Position numbers and translations under genes: made by a program. A stretch of 49,341 nucleotides of DNA from Candidatus Bathyarchaeota archaeon (GTDB lineage Archaea; Thermoproteota; Bathyarchaeia; Bathyarchaeales; Bathycorpusculaceae): the NCBI GenBank assembly GCA_016927895.1, contig JAFGLT010000026.1, positions 1 through 49,341 of the forward strand, read 5' to 3'. Below the pieces are notes generated by a model. That model did no database searches. It was not told the DNA's origin and worked only from the letters and a program-made list of their open reading frames with translations. Shown one piece after another: positions 37,538-47,666 of this stretch (the first letter of the stretch is position 1; every line of letters starts with the position of its first letter).

Positions 37538-37750
37538 TTAACACACGTAACCTTTATCGTTTGATGAATTTTTGGTTTCAGCTACGGCTGCATAAACCTT
37601 TTCCTCAAAGTTTAAAACTTCATTTAACAGGTTGGGCAATAGGTCCTTTGGTATCTTATACTCTTGGCTAGTATTTCTTCGCCTTTTCCACACAACAAAA
37701 TAAACAACAGCAACTATGGGAATTACCCGGAGAAGATAAAGCATATTCAA
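37538..37750 (-). CDS. small single-TM protein
   Basis: N-terminal hydrophobic segment then basic region. Confidence 0.4.
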   Translation of the reverse strand: MNMLYLLRVIPIVAVVYFVVWKRRRNTSQEYKIPKDLLPNLLNEVLNFEEKVYAAVAETKNSSNDKGYVC

Positions 37751-38186
37751 AGTAACAGCACCTTTTCAGCTTGGATAAAGATAGAAACACAACCTACGCA
37801 ACTATTATAATGATTACTCTTGCATTTGCTGCTGTCATGATATCGCGGTAACCACTTTTTGGTTAACGGCTATGCCAACCGACGTCAAAACAAGCACAAG
37901 ACTGTAAGCAACGTCTTTCCTTGTCGCAATAACGACAAGTTTAATCAGCAAGGCTACTGCAACCAAAATCATAGCCCAAGTTTCACTTCCCAAGCAAAAT
38001 CCGCCCCACCGGGTGGAAAACCAACGCGGAAGCAACATTAGCAATTGAGGCTACAGTGATCCAGCCCAAGGAGACGTAGAAAGGCAAATGCACAACCTTC
38101 CGCAACAAACCAAAAACTTTGCTGACGCCTAATTTTGATTTTGAATTCATAAACAATATCCACTATTCTCAACCTAAAGCTCCATT

Positions 38187-38591
38187 ATGCACCTAAGCAA
38201 CACAAGAAAAGCTTTATCGCCAGTTATGTCCGGCGGGATTCTGATATGCATAGCAATCGCAGTTGCCTTAGCCACCGTAGCGTGGATGAACGGCTTACCC
38301 AACCCAGACATGCAAACCGAAAACCTGCAGGTCACAAGCCACCAATTAGGACCAAAACTCTCATACGTTGACATCAGCCTACACAACAACGGAACACAAA
38401 GCGCAAAAATAAACAGCATCACAGTTAACTCCCAACCGACCACAGTAGTCTACATCGCTGGGTCAAACCAAATAAACACAGGAGAAACAGCAATCCTACG
38501 AGTAGCAAACACGTTCACCCCAAACGAAACCTACCAGATAGCGCTTCAAACCGTCAAAGGCAGCAAAATCGTTTACACAGTCACAGCATAA
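38187..38591 (+). CDS. archaeal type IV pilin/archaellin-like protein
   Basis: class III signal KALSPVMSGGILICIAIAVALATVAWM then beta-rich ectodomain. Confidence 0.8.
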   Translation: MHLSNTRKALSPVMSGGILICIAIAVALATVAWMNGLPNPDMQTENLQVTSHQLGPKLSYVDISLHNNGTQSAKINSITVNSQPTTVVYIAGSNQINTGETAILRVANTFTPNETYQIALQTVKGSKIVYTVTA

Positions 38592-38742
38592 CTGACTCCT
38601 CACATCTTCAAAATGAGTAATGTTCTCCCACAAACCTTTTCACCCTTAATGAGAATAACACGCTTTGAACTGCTAGCCACTTTTGCAAGGTAATTCCTAA
38701 ATATCTCTTCTCGCCACAATACTCTGGTTTGAGGAATAAGCT

Positions 38743-39807
38743 ATGGTAGAATTAGATTTCGGTGGCGTGAAAGAAAACGTCATCACAAGAAAAGAGTTCA
38801 CAGTGGAAAAAGCACAACAAATCCTGAAAGACGAAGTCGTCGTCTCACTCGGCTACGGCATCCAAGGTGCAGCCCAATCACTCAACATGAGAGACAACGG
38901 CGTAAAAGTAATCATCGGACAAGAAAGCACAGGCATCTTCAAGAAAGAATGGGATAAAGCAGTAGCAGACAGATGGGTTCCCGGAGAAAACCTCTTCCCG
39001 CTGGAAGAAGCAGCCAAAAAAGGAACCATCAAAATGTTCCTCCTCACCGACTCTGGACAAAAAGCAGTATGGCCAAAAGTAAAAGCTACCCTGAAAAAAG
39101 GTGACGCACTCTACTTCAGCCATGGATTCAGCATAGTCTACAAGGAACAAACTGGAGTCATCCCGCCTGAAGACATAGACGTTATCTTAGTCGCACCAAA
39201 AGGCTCAGGAACCAGCGTCCGCCGCAACTTCGTCGATGGATCAGGCATAAACTGCAGCTTCGCTGTCCACCAGGACGCAACAGGCAAAGCAGAGAATCGC
39301 GCAAAAGCCATGGGCATCGCCATCGGCGGAGGATATCTCTTCCCAACCACTTTCGAGAAAGAAGTCTACAGCGACTTAACAGGAGAACGCGGCACACTCA
39401 TGGGCGCACTAGAAGGCATTCTCGAAGCGCAGTACAACACGCTGCGCTCGCGTGGTCACAGCCCAAGCGAGGCGTTTAACGAAACAGTCGAAGAACTCAC
39501 CCAGAGCCTAATCCGCCTTGTGGATGAGAACGGCATGGATTGGATGTACTGCAACTGCAGCGAAACCGCACGCATCGGCGCACTCCGCTGGAAAGAACGC
39601 TTCCGCAGCGCAACACAACCAGTATTTGACAGCCTCTACGACCTAGTCGCAGCAGGCGAAGAAACACGCATCGTACTCGAAAAAAGCAAAGCACCAGACT
39701 ACAGACAAAAACTCGCTGACGAACTCAACGAGATGGGCAACTCTGAGATGTGGCGTGCAGGAAAAACCGTCCGCTCACTGCGGCCAAAACAACCAAAAAA
39801 AGAGTAA
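38743..39807 (+). CDS. ilvC: ketol-acid reductoisomerase
   Basis: GYGIQGAAQSLNMRDNGVKVIIGQ; DIDVILVAPKGSGTSVRR; EVYSDLTGERGTLMGALEGI. Confidence 0.95.
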   Translation: MVELDFGGVKENVITRKEFTVEKAQQILKDEVVVSLGYGIQGAAQSLNMRDNGVKVIIGQESTGIFKKEWDKAVADRWVPGENLFPLEEAAKKGTIKMFLLTDSGQKAVWPKVKATLKKGDALYFSHGFSIVYKEQTGVIPPEDIDVILVAPKGSGTSVRRNFVDGSGINCSFAVHQDATGKAENRAKAMGIAIGGGYLFPTTFEKEVYSDLTGERGTLMGALEGILEAQYNTLRSRGHSPSEAFNETVEELTQSLIRLVDENGMDWMYCNCSETARIGALRWKERFRSATQPVFDSLYDLVAAGEETRIVLEKSKAPDYRQKLADELNEMGNSEMWRAGKTVRSLRPKQPKKE

Positions 39808-40047
39808 AAACACTCTTTTCTCCCCCATTTTAGAATTTCTTGTTAGGCATCATTTTTGTTGACTTAGTTTTTACACATCCAAAAAAATGTTTGCTTAAAC
39901 TCTGAACCAGCATATTAGGATCATAATAGAAATTCATTGCAGAAGCCTATAGGGGGTCTACCTCCACCAAAAACGAGGGGGCAGGGTCTGTATTGGCGTT
40001 TTTTGCCGTCAATAGTATGTTGGAAAACGAGTAGAGGGTTGTGTGGT

Positions 40048-40911
40048 TTATTCTTTTGGTTTTGCGTTTTCTGCTGTGGTGTTGAGGCTGAGCATTTGTG
40101 TGTGTGCTTTTCTGATTATGTCTTCTATTGTTTCTTTTGTGGGTATTGTGGCGTTTAGTGAGAGGGCGTAGGCTTCTTTGTGAGCGATTTGTAGTAGTGT
40201 GTTTATGTTTTCTTTTGTTGGGTAGGCTATGGTTAGGGTTAATGCGTAGGCTTCGCCGCTGCTTTGTTGGATGTTTTTCCGTGTTTCTTCTATGTCTAGT
40301 TTGAGTTGGTCTCCGGTTATGATTAGGTCTTCGTCTAGGACTACTTTCATGCTGAGTCCTGCTTCGACTGCTTTGATTCCGAGTTTTGATAGTAGTGCTG
40401 CGAGGCGTTCGTTGATGGGTTCGCCTTTTCTGACTACTAGGGTGTCTTTGCTTACCCAGACGCTTCCGGATTCGATTCTGGTGGGCAGTCCTACGGCGTT
40501 TAGTTGGCTTATTATTGGTCCTGGAGGTTGTCCTGTGCTGCCTTCGGGGATTACTACGTCCATAGCTGCGATGTCGCCTGATTTAGCGGTTGTTTTTACT
40601 TTGCCGCGTTCCAGAAGAAGCGCGAGTTTGAAGGGGTTGATGTCGGTAAATAAGAATAGGTTTGCGCCTTCCAGATACTCATCAAGTTTTTTGAGGTTGT
40701 CATCTTCAAGGCTATCGATTGCGAATTTTGTTAACGTGTTCTTTAGAACGCGCATGTAGACTTTGTCTGCTAGGCTTTTCTTGAGTTCTTGGAGTTGTGC
40801 AGCGCGTACTTTTTGGAGGCTGGCGATGCCTATGTACTTGTATCCTTTGAGTATTTCTTTTATTTGTTCTACTTCGCTGGTTTTTTGTTCTAATACTTGT
40901 TGGGAAGGCAT
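40048..40911 (-). CDS. rpl10: ribosomal protein uL10 (P0)
   Basis: YKYIGIASLQKVRAAQLQELKKSL; GSTGQPPGPIISQLNAVGLPTRIESGSVWV. Confidence 0.93.
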   Translation of the reverse strand: MPSQQVLEQKTSEVEQIKEILKGYKYIGIASLQKVRAAQLQELKKSLADKVYMRVLKNTLTKFAIDSLEDDNLKKLDEYLEGANLFLFTDINPFKLALLLERGKVKTTAKSGDIAAMDVVIPEGSTGQPPGPIISQLNAVGLPTRIESGSVWVSKDTLVVRKGEPINERLAALLSKLGIKAVEAGLSMKVVLDEDLIITGDQLKLDIEETRKNIQQSSGEAYALTLTIAYPTKENINTLLQIAHKEAYALSLNATIPTKETIEDIIRKAHTQMLSLNTTAENAKPKE

Positions 40912-40930
40912 GTTGTGTCACTCTGTTTTG

Positions 40931-41581
40931 TTAAGGTTTGATTTTTACGGGGGTGCCCATAGAGGTTTTAATGAAGGCGAATTTGATGTTTTTTAGGCCT
41001 CTTTTGAGTTTTCCCTCTAGCATTCTTAGAACAGCTTGAATGTTGTCAACTATTTCTTCTTCTTTCATGTCGGCTGTTCCGACTGCGCATTGGATGATTG
41101 GTTGATTGCGCATGCGTACCACGACGGTTTTGCGGTGTCTCTTCACCAAGACTGTTATGTCTGCTGTTGGTGGGACTGGTACTGGTAGTTTTCCGCGTGG
41201 ACCTAGAACTGGTCCGAAAGTTCTGCCGACTAGGGGCATTAGTGGAGCTTCAGCGAGGAAAACGTCGTAGGTGTTTGCTAGTTTGCGCAGGTCTTTCTTT
41301 TTGCCTGCTAAATCTTCGAGTTCAGGTTTCTCCATGACCTTGTCGACTTTCGCGTTTCGGGCGTTCATGGCTAATTCGCCAGTGGCAATAACTAGAATCT
41401 TGTTAGGTTTCCCTGTAACGTGAGGAAGCTCAATAACTTGCTGTATTTTACCTTCTGGAGACTTCATGTCAATCTCTTTAATATCCAAAATTAACTCTAC
41501 TGACTGGTTAAACTTCTTGTCGCCAGACTTAGATTTCGCCTCTTTAACAGCATCTAACAGTGTATTCTTATCTAGGGGCAT
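40931..41581 (-). CDS. rpl1: ribosomal protein uL1
   Basis: FLAEAPLMPLVGRTFGPVLGPRGKLPVPVPP. Confidence 0.95.
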   Translation of the reverse strand: MPLDKNTLLDAVKEAKSKSGDKKFNQSVELILDIKEIDMKSPEGKIQQVIELPHVTGKPNKILVIATGELAMNARNAKVDKVMEKPELEDLAGKKKDLRKLANTYDVFLAEAPLMPLVGRTFGPVLGPRGKLPVPVPPTADITVLVKRHRKTVVVRMRNQPIIQCAVGTADMKEEEIVDNIQAVLRMLEGKLKRGLKNIKFAFIKTSMGTPVKIKP

Positions 41582-41760
41582 ACTGAATCCTCATGCCAAT
41601 GAGGAGTTGGAACCCAGTTATAAAAATATTCGCTTATTACATCACGAATTCACAAAGCACAGCACATAACTTTTTGCAAGCCACTCTAACACTCAGAAAA
41701 AACTATAACACCTCTATAAGTAGAACCAGCCAAAAGGTCAAGGCCCACCTGAACTAATCC

Positions 41761-41934
41761 TCACACAAGACTATAACCACACATAGGACATTTTGCTGGA
41801 AACTCGTTTGTAACTCTCGTTAGCGTGAGATTGCATATGAAGCACAGATAAATGTTGCATTTTAGGCAGTGTTGGTATCCACCACCAATAGGCTTCCCGC
41901 ATGCATCACAGTGTCTCGTTAAAAGGTCGGTCAA
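41761..41934 (-). CDS. 57-aa multi-zinc-ribbon mini-protein (TTG start; missed by ORF track)
   Basis: MTDLLTRHCDACGKPIGGGYQHCLKCNIYLCFICNLTLTRVTNEFPAKCPMCGYSLV; four CxxC pairs. Confidence 0.65.
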   Translation of the reverse strand: MTDLLTRHCDACGKPIGGGYQHCLKCNIYLCFICNLTLTRVTNEFPAKCPMCGYSLV

Positions 41935-42130
41935 TTACGTTCACTATTTTTCAGTAAAAAAGTTTGCAGAGCCTTGTTTCCTTTTACAAAACAGGAGAAA
42001 ACGAGAGAATATGCATAGTGTGGGTTCGTTTCGCTGGGGAATCAAGGCTCTCAAACTCCGAGTCAGCATTAGCTCTAAGAGCATAAAAGACCAGTGAAGA
42101 AACGACCTTCCGAGTTTGTACAGAGCACGG

Positions 42131-44425
42131 TTAAAGTAAAAAATCTGTAATTTGAGAGTTTTCACGTTCGTAGCCGTGAACTGACTCATACACCTTCTCA
42201 GTTGTGTACCCAGCAAAGCTCAAAAGACCAGCAGCGGACGCATACAACAAAAGCAAATACTTTTTCAAATCAGGTTTAACTCCTCTTTCAATAAGCTGTT
42301 CCGCCCTCACGCGCCTCCGGTACTTCTTATTTTTGGCGTCTGTGAAAAGAAACTTCACGTTTTTACCCGCGTGAACCTCTGCCCCTTCTTTCATCAACTG
42401 TTCAGCAGCAATAACTTGACTAACTCTCTGCTTGTACCTGTTCGGGTGTTTAGACAACCTTTTCGTGACAATTAAATCCCATACAGGCACATCGCCGTCA
42501 AGCAAACGTTGCCTATAAGCCTTCACAACATCTAACGCCTCGGGAATTTTTTGAATAAACTCGCGTGAGTTGTTCGCGGAAGCGAAAACCTGAATTATTT
42601 CCATCTGAGCATTATAAACAAACCGAGGAGTATCTCTGCGTCGCACCTCTATTCCTCTTACTTTCACGTTGCCGTTTTCCAAAGCTCCATAATACCTGTT
42701 TAGCACGCCAATGTTCGGATGCATCTTAGAAGGCAGAAAAACAAGCCACTTATAGCGACCTTCAAAATTCAACGGGACACCAATTTTCTCGCTTACTTCT
42801 CGGCATAAATCCGTGTATTCAGCTATAGTGGCGTTTTTCTTTTTCAGCCATAATGAATCCACAATACCGTGAATAACCTCAAAACCTCTCGTCTCTGCCA
42901 TACGCACAGCTTTAAGAAAAGTGTCTCTGCCAAAAGCGCAAACGCCCATATGGCCGTCAACGGTTCCAAACTTAGCGTTTCTATAACCCAAATAGCCGAA
43001 ACAAGTAACGAGAATCCATTTCAGGGCAGCCTGCCGTCTATCGTAAACTCCTCTGAGAGCTTCGTCTTTAATTTCATTCTTCAAACGTTTGTACTGCAAC
43101 CGCTTAGATACAACCAAGTCTAACGATTTGGGAACGACACCAACTCGTTTCTCGCAGATGTGATAATTCAAGTCGGGAAATCGCAACCGCGAATTTGGAC
43201 AGCATTTGCAGAGCACAGTTTCGGCGGAAATATTGTTTTTCACCATTAACACGGGATACATCGAGGAGAAATCCACCTCAGCTATGTCATCGTGGATTCC
43301 TACTTGCGGTTCGTAAACAAAGCCTCCTCGGTCACCAACTAAAAGCTCGTAAGCGGATTTGAACGCTTCAGGTATGCTCTTGTTTCGCGGTATCAAAAGC
43401 TCATCTTTTATCGCTTGGTAAAACTGAATCGAGGACATACTCGAACCTATTGAAGAACGAGCTGCGGTATGCAGCGGAACCCTGCAAGTTCTCGCTATCT
43501 CAAATAACCCGTCAAAATCAGCTTCGTCTAAAATGAACGTGTTGTGGCTATCAACGTGAACTCTGCCGTAAAGACGCATTGTAGCTGCTTTGTAAAAGGT
43601 GCGCCCATAAGAAAAGAACGTTCGACTTCTTCCCACCTTGCTGATGGAGGAGATGTCGTCTCTGTTGAGACTAAACTCGTCAATAACTTTGTTTAGTGTC
43701 GCCCTGTGAATTAGATACGGGAAAAGGTAGGAGTCGCCTCCCGATGTCAAAATGATGTCAGGGTCTAACTCTTTAACCACGCTAACAAGCTGTAGCAGTT
43801 TTTGCTTTTCAGTTCCCGAATTTAATACCATTTTTTTGTCAGCTTGAGTCGCGCCAACCTCTTTTATTGGGTCTTGGAAACTCGTTAATTTACCTTCTTT
43901 AGCTATCTTAACATCGAGCTTTGAAACCCGCAAGGGTAGAACAGGATAATGCACATACCTTACCGAATCCTTGAGCGTGTACTTCAGATGTGAGTCCTCG
44001 GTTTCTACCTCAACTTTTGCTAGCGGGAATAAGTTGTGGCTGAAGAGGTATGACCTGTCACCGTGCAAATCGCAGTTATGAACCTGATACTTGAGATAAT
44101 CACCTTGTCTTAGAACCTGGCGCGTAAACACGGAGGTTTTCTTGCAATCCTTAAGCGTAACCTCAAGAACCCGTGACTTTTCATTATCAGTTGGTTGAGC
44201 ATATTTGTAAGCGAATCTCCAAGAAGCAATCAGTTTATTCGAGAAGAACCCGCTTGCTAATTGCTCTATTTCATCCTGCTTTCCAGAAACGTATATTTTT
44301 GGTTGGAATTCGTCTCTAAGCTTAACCCTCTCGCCGTTCTCTCCGATAATCCAAACGGTGACTTCTCCTACATTTGAAGGGTAAACATCAAAAAGCCAAC
44401 CTTCAACGCGTTTGCTTGATTGCAT
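42131..44425 (-). CDS. B-family DNA polymerase with altered motif C (PolB2/Dpo2-like)
   Basis: EVDFSSMYPVLM (motif A), LKWILVTCFGYLGYRNAKFG (motif B), VIHGIVDSLW where YGDTDS is expected. Confidence 0.88.
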   Translation of the reverse strand: MQSSKRVEGWLFDVYPSNVGEVTVWIIGENGERVKLRDEFQPKIYVSGKQDEIEQLASGFFSNKLIASWRFAYKYAQPTDNEKSRVLEVTLKDCKKTSVFTRQVLRQGDYLKYQVHNCDLHGDRSYLFSHNLFPLAKVEVETEDSHLKYTLKDSVRYVHYPVLPLRVSKLDVKIAKEGKLTSFQDPIKEVGATQADKKMVLNSGTEKQKLLQLVSVVKELDPDIILTSGGDSYLFPYLIHRATLNKVIDEFSLNRDDISSISKVGRSRTFFSYGRTFYKAATMRLYGRVHVDSHNTFILDEADFDGLFEIARTCRVPLHTAARSSIGSSMSSIQFYQAIKDELLIPRNKSIPEAFKSAYELLVGDRGGFVYEPQVGIHDDIAEVDFSSMYPVLMVKNNISAETVLCKCCPNSRLRFPDLNYHICEKRVGVVPKSLDLVVSKRLQYKRLKNEIKDEALRGVYDRRQAALKWILVTCFGYLGYRNAKFGTVDGHMGVCAFGRDTFLKAVRMAETRGFEVIHGIVDSLWLKKKNATIAEYTDLCREVSEKIGVPLNFEGRYKWLVFLPSKMHPNIGVLNRYYGALENGNVKVRGIEVRRRDTPRFVYNAQMEIIQVFASANNSREFIQKIPEALDVVKAYRQRLLDGDVPVWDLIVTKRLSKHPNRYKQRVSQVIAAEQLMKEGAEVHAGKNVKFLFTDAKNKKYRRRVRAEQLIERGVKPDLKKYLLLLYASAAGLLSFAGYTTEKVYESVHGYERENSQITDFLL

Positions 44426-44663
44426 TTAACGCCTTCTCTAACCTGTGTATCTTCTTTTGCTGGAATAACAGAATTGACATTACCATAGGCTCGAAGAGTA
44501 TGGGTTGAGTGGCGTTGCTTCCTGCCGAGGCGTAAAGTCTGCAAGCATCCATCAATGCTTCAAAAGCTTCTCGGTCTTCTGCGCGTAGTGCTTTTGAGAA
44601 GCCTTTCCATCTTCGCATTTCATCTTCCAGAGCCATGCGATATGACTCAACGGTTCTGCCCAT
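44403..44663 (-). CDS. small helical protein of the PolB/RadA-paralog module
   Basis: MGRTVESYRMALEDEMRRWKGFSKALRAEDREAFEALMDACR; overlaps the PolB start. Confidence 0.75.
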   Translation of the reverse strand: MGRTVESYRMALEDEMRRWKGFSKALRAEDREAFEALMDACRLYASAGSNATQPILFEPMVMSILLFQQKKIHRLEKALNAIKQTR

Positions 44664-44666
44664 TCG

Positions 44667-45386
44667 TTACGCCTTGATGAAGTGTTCTAAGGTCAGAGTT
44701 TCAGAGGGCAAATCAGCAGTGCCTAATATGTGCCGTGGATGCTTTTCCAAGATGAACTCGCGTTCGTATTTTGATTGGTTAAGTGAAATGACTACGTTTG
44801 CCTTTCCACAAGTTACAGCTTGAAGGAAGCTGTTTCGTTTGGTTTCTTTATGTGGTGGATAAGTGGCGATTAGCGCGATTTTGTTTTCTTTTGCGAAGTT
44901 GGAAAGGTAAGCTGTTACTTGGCTGTAAACTCGGCGCGCCTCATACTCTGGGACATCTTTGTCTAAGAAGAAGCCTGCGATGTCGGATATAATGGCAAGT
45001 TTAGCGTTGTATAGTTTGACTGTTTCTTTCAGTTTTTCCAGAACGAGCACGGTCATTTGGTAAGCGGTAAAAGCCCTTGAGAGGTAGATACGTTCAAGTG
45101 TACGCTTGGGGTCAAGCTGGTGAAGTCGTGCCAAGCGAGCTACTTGATAAAGCCTAAACGTGTTTCCGCCGTCAATGAAGACAACATTGCTGCCCAACCC
45201 GCCAAGCTGAGGAGGCAATTGGGCCCTCACGCATAAAAGTGATGCCAAAGATTGGACAGAATTGGAGCCATAGAGCACGGCAAAATCGCCTATAGCGAAA
45301 CCTGAAAACAGATCGTTTAGGTTTCTCATGTTCAGTGAAAGCACAGGTTGAGACTCAACGGTTTTCAATACAGTATTTTGATGCAA
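44667..45386 (-). CDS. RadA/RecA-superfamily paralog with degenerate Walker A
   Basis: FAIGDFAVLYGSNSVQSLASLLCVRAQLP replaces GxxGSGKT; LAIISDIAGFF Walker B-like. Confidence 0.8.
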   Translation of the reverse strand: MHQNTVLKTVESQPVLSLNMRNLNDLFSGFAIGDFAVLYGSNSVQSLASLLCVRAQLPPQLGGLGSNVVFIDGGNTFRLYQVARLARLHQLDPKRTLERIYLSRAFTAYQMTVLVLEKLKETVKLYNAKLAIISDIAGFFLDKDVPEYEARRVYSQVTAYLSNFAKENKIALIATYPPHKETKRNSFLQAVTCGKANVVISLNQSKYEREFILEKHPRHILGTADLPSETLTLEHFIKA

Positions 45387-45537
45387 ACGCTCACTTCTCC
45401 CATTTCATCAGGGATTTCATAGTGCGCGGCTAACTGTTTTTAAACTATCATTGAAAAGACTAAGCCGTGCAGGGGAGAGTACAGTAAAAATGATTCAAAA
45501 GAATGGAAAAATTCAGAATTAAGAAGAGTTAGTGAGT

Positions 45538-46032
45538 TTATTCTTCGGTTTTGTTGAATAGTTCTTCATAGTTGCCTTCGTCGATTTCTGCTTGCACTTC
45601 TCTCGGGTCTTTGCCTTCAACTGTTACACCCATGCTGACGCAGGTGCCTAGTACTTCTTTGGCGGCGCCTTTAAGGGTTGATGCTAAGAGTTGTGGTTGT
45701 TTGACTTTGGCTATCCGCAGTACCTGTTCCATTGTTAGGTCGCCGACTTTCTCGGTGTTGGGTGTTCCTGAGCCTTTCTCGATTTTCAGCTCGCTCACGA
45801 TTAGGGCGGATGCTGTGGGGGTGCCTACGGTGACTTCGAAGGTTTTGTCTTCAACGTTAACAGCCACCTTCACGGGAACCTTCATGCCCGCGTAGTCTTT
45901 CGTAAGCTCGTTAATCTTGTTTACAACAGCCATTGTGTTAACGCCTAAAGGTCCAAGTGCAGGACCCAATGGTGGACCCGCGTTTGCTTGTCCGCCGCTT
46001 ACGAGCAAATCTACAATTTTTTTATCAGCCAT
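45538..46032 (-). CDS. rpl11: ribosomal protein uL11
   Basis: [33 protein letters not shown]. Confidence 0.96.
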   Translation of the reverse strand: MADKKIVDLLVSGGQANAGPPLGPALGPLGVNTMAVVNKINELTKDYAGMKVPVKVAVNVEDKTFEVTVGTPTASALIVSELKIEKGSGTPNTEKVGDLTMEQVLRIAKVKQPQLLASTLKGAAKEVLGTCVSMGVTVEGKDPREVQAEIDEGNYEELFNKTEE

Positions 46033-46044
46033 ACTTTTTCACCT

Positions 46045-46518
46045 TTAATGTTTTGCTTTTTCAACCAGTTTAACATAGTCTGAATGAACGGTAATCGGCA
46101 AAGTAAACGTGGCTTCCAACAGCTCAAGCGTAACTTCGCCCTTAGACTTGTCAATGCGGGTAATCTTGGCGCGCATGCCCTTAAACGGTCCACCAGTAAT
46201 CTCCACCACGTCATCCTCATCCAAGTCTTCAATAACAGGCTTACGGATGATGTACCGCTCAATCTCATTGAAACTCACCAACCCCGGAATCCTAGACCGC
46301 ACATGGCGCACGCCCGAAATGGCTTCCTCCACATAATGCGGACCTTCAGCCTCAATGAAAACGTAACCCTTCAACGTTTCAGGAACAAGAATAGCCTTCA
46401 CAGGAATATGGGACATCTCAACCTTCGCCGCAACAAGCCGCGCCACATTACGCTCTTGTCCAGTTGTCGTCTTGACAACAAAAATCTTCGCGGGAAACTC
46501 CTCTTCTTTCTTCTCCAT
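46045..46518 (-). CDS. spt5: NusG/Spt5 transcription elongation factor
   Basis: FVVKTTTGQERNVARLVAAK; GYVFIEAEG; VEITGGPFKGMRAKITRIDKSKGEVTLEL. Confidence 0.95.
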   Translation of the reverse strand: MEKKEEEFPAKIFVVKTTTGQERNVARLVAAKVEMSHIPVKAILVPETLKGYVFIEAEGPHYVEEAISGVRHVRSRIPGLVSFNEIERYIIRKPVIEDLDEDDVVEITGGPFKGMRAKITRIDKSKGEVTLELLEATFTLPITVHSDYVKLVEKAKH

Positions 46519-46532
46519 ATCCCTTCTTCCTT

Positions 46533-46730
46533 CTAAGAAGTTAAGGCTGTCGCGCCACCCACAGCAAGAGAAATAAACCTAATCACAAAACCAACCAGTC
46601 CAATGACACCGATACCCAGGACACTAATTTTTACCGATAGCCAGAGCTCAGTTCGACCCGGCTTCACCGCTAACTTTAACGTCCTCGCTGCTTGCGATAA
46701 CCATGACCTTAAGCCCATATTTACCGACAC
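46533..46730 (-). CDS. secE: SecE/Sec61-gamma translocase subunit
   Basis: short single-TM protein upstream of spt5. Confidence 0.85.
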   Translation of the reverse strand: MSVNMGLRSWLSQAARTLKLAVKPGRTELWLSVKISVLGIGVIGLVGFVIRFISLAVGGATALTS

Positions 46731-46917
46731 TCACATTCAATTAAACAATAATAAACGTTACTGTGACTTTCAACGTTAAAAATGTAACTGCAACATCAAA
46801 TTAACCTTTCCCCTCCCAAACTTATCCGCAAACCACAGCAAATAGGAAAAACCAAAGAAAACACCTTAATAAACCCCAAAGAACACTCAGGTCTAACCCA
46901 AAATTGAGGAAAAAAAG

Positions 46918-47658
46918 ATGCATAAAATATTCTACGAAGTCCACAGCAATCTGTCAAGAGAAGGACCAGGCAACAAAGAAGCCACCAAAAAAGCCTACCT
47001 AATGCTCAAGGACCTCCCAGAAAAACCATTCATATTAGACGTAGGCTGCGGTCCAGGCATGCAAACCGTAACACTCGCTAAACTATCAAACGGAAAAATA
47101 ACCGCAGTAGACAACCACCAACCTTTCCTGGAACAACTGAAAAAGAAAGCAAAAGAAGAAGGCGTCACCAAACAAATCACTGTGGTTAACGGCGACATGA
47201 AAGCCCTGAATTATGAAAACGGTAGCTTCGACTTATTATGGTGTGAAAGCGCAATCTTCATCATCGGCTTCGAAAAAGGACTCCGAGAATGGAAAAAACT
47301 AGTAAAGACTAACGGATACCTCGTTGTCTCAGAACTCGCTTGGATACAGCCTAATCCTCCAGAAGAAATAAAACAATTCTTCGCGGAAGTGTACCCAGCA
47401 ATCAAAACAATTAACGGCAACCTTGAAATAATTAAGAAAGCAGGCTACAGAGTAATCAACCATTTCGTGCTGCCTGAAGAAGGCTGGTGGACCCACTACT
47501 ACAAGCCCATAGAAGCCAAACTCCCCGCCATGAAACAGAAATACAAAGACGACAAAGAAGCAACGGCGTTCCTAGCTACAGAAGAATTAGAAATCGAAAT
47601 GTTCCGCAAATACTCAGACTACTACGGATACGTCTTCTACATCATGCAAAAGACATAA
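46918..47658 (+). CDS. SAM-dependent methyltransferase
   Basis: ILDVGCGPGMQTVTLAKLSNGKITAVDNH. Confidence 0.93.
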   Translation: MHKIFYEVHSNLSREGPGNKEATKKAYLMLKDLPEKPFILDVGCGPGMQTVTLAKLSNGKITAVDNHQPFLEQLKKKAKEEGVTKQITVVNGDMKALNYENGSFDLLWCESAIFIIGFEKGLREWKKLVKTNGYLVVSELAWIQPNPPEEIKQFFAEVYPAIKTINGNLEIIKKAGYRVINHFVLPEEGWWTHYYKPIEAKLPAMKQKYKDDKEATAFLATEELEIEMFRKYSDYYGYVFYIMQKT

Positions 47659-47666
47659 CCACAACG

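Noticed and set aside
40271-40759. 162-aa plus-strand ORF
   Set aside because: Antisense shadow of ribosomal protein uL10.
42131-44425. PolB as the casposon polymerase
   Set aside because: It lies more than 5 kb beyond the right TSD and tRNA-Pro, inside a ribosomal operon with a RadA paralog, so it is not between the TIRs.
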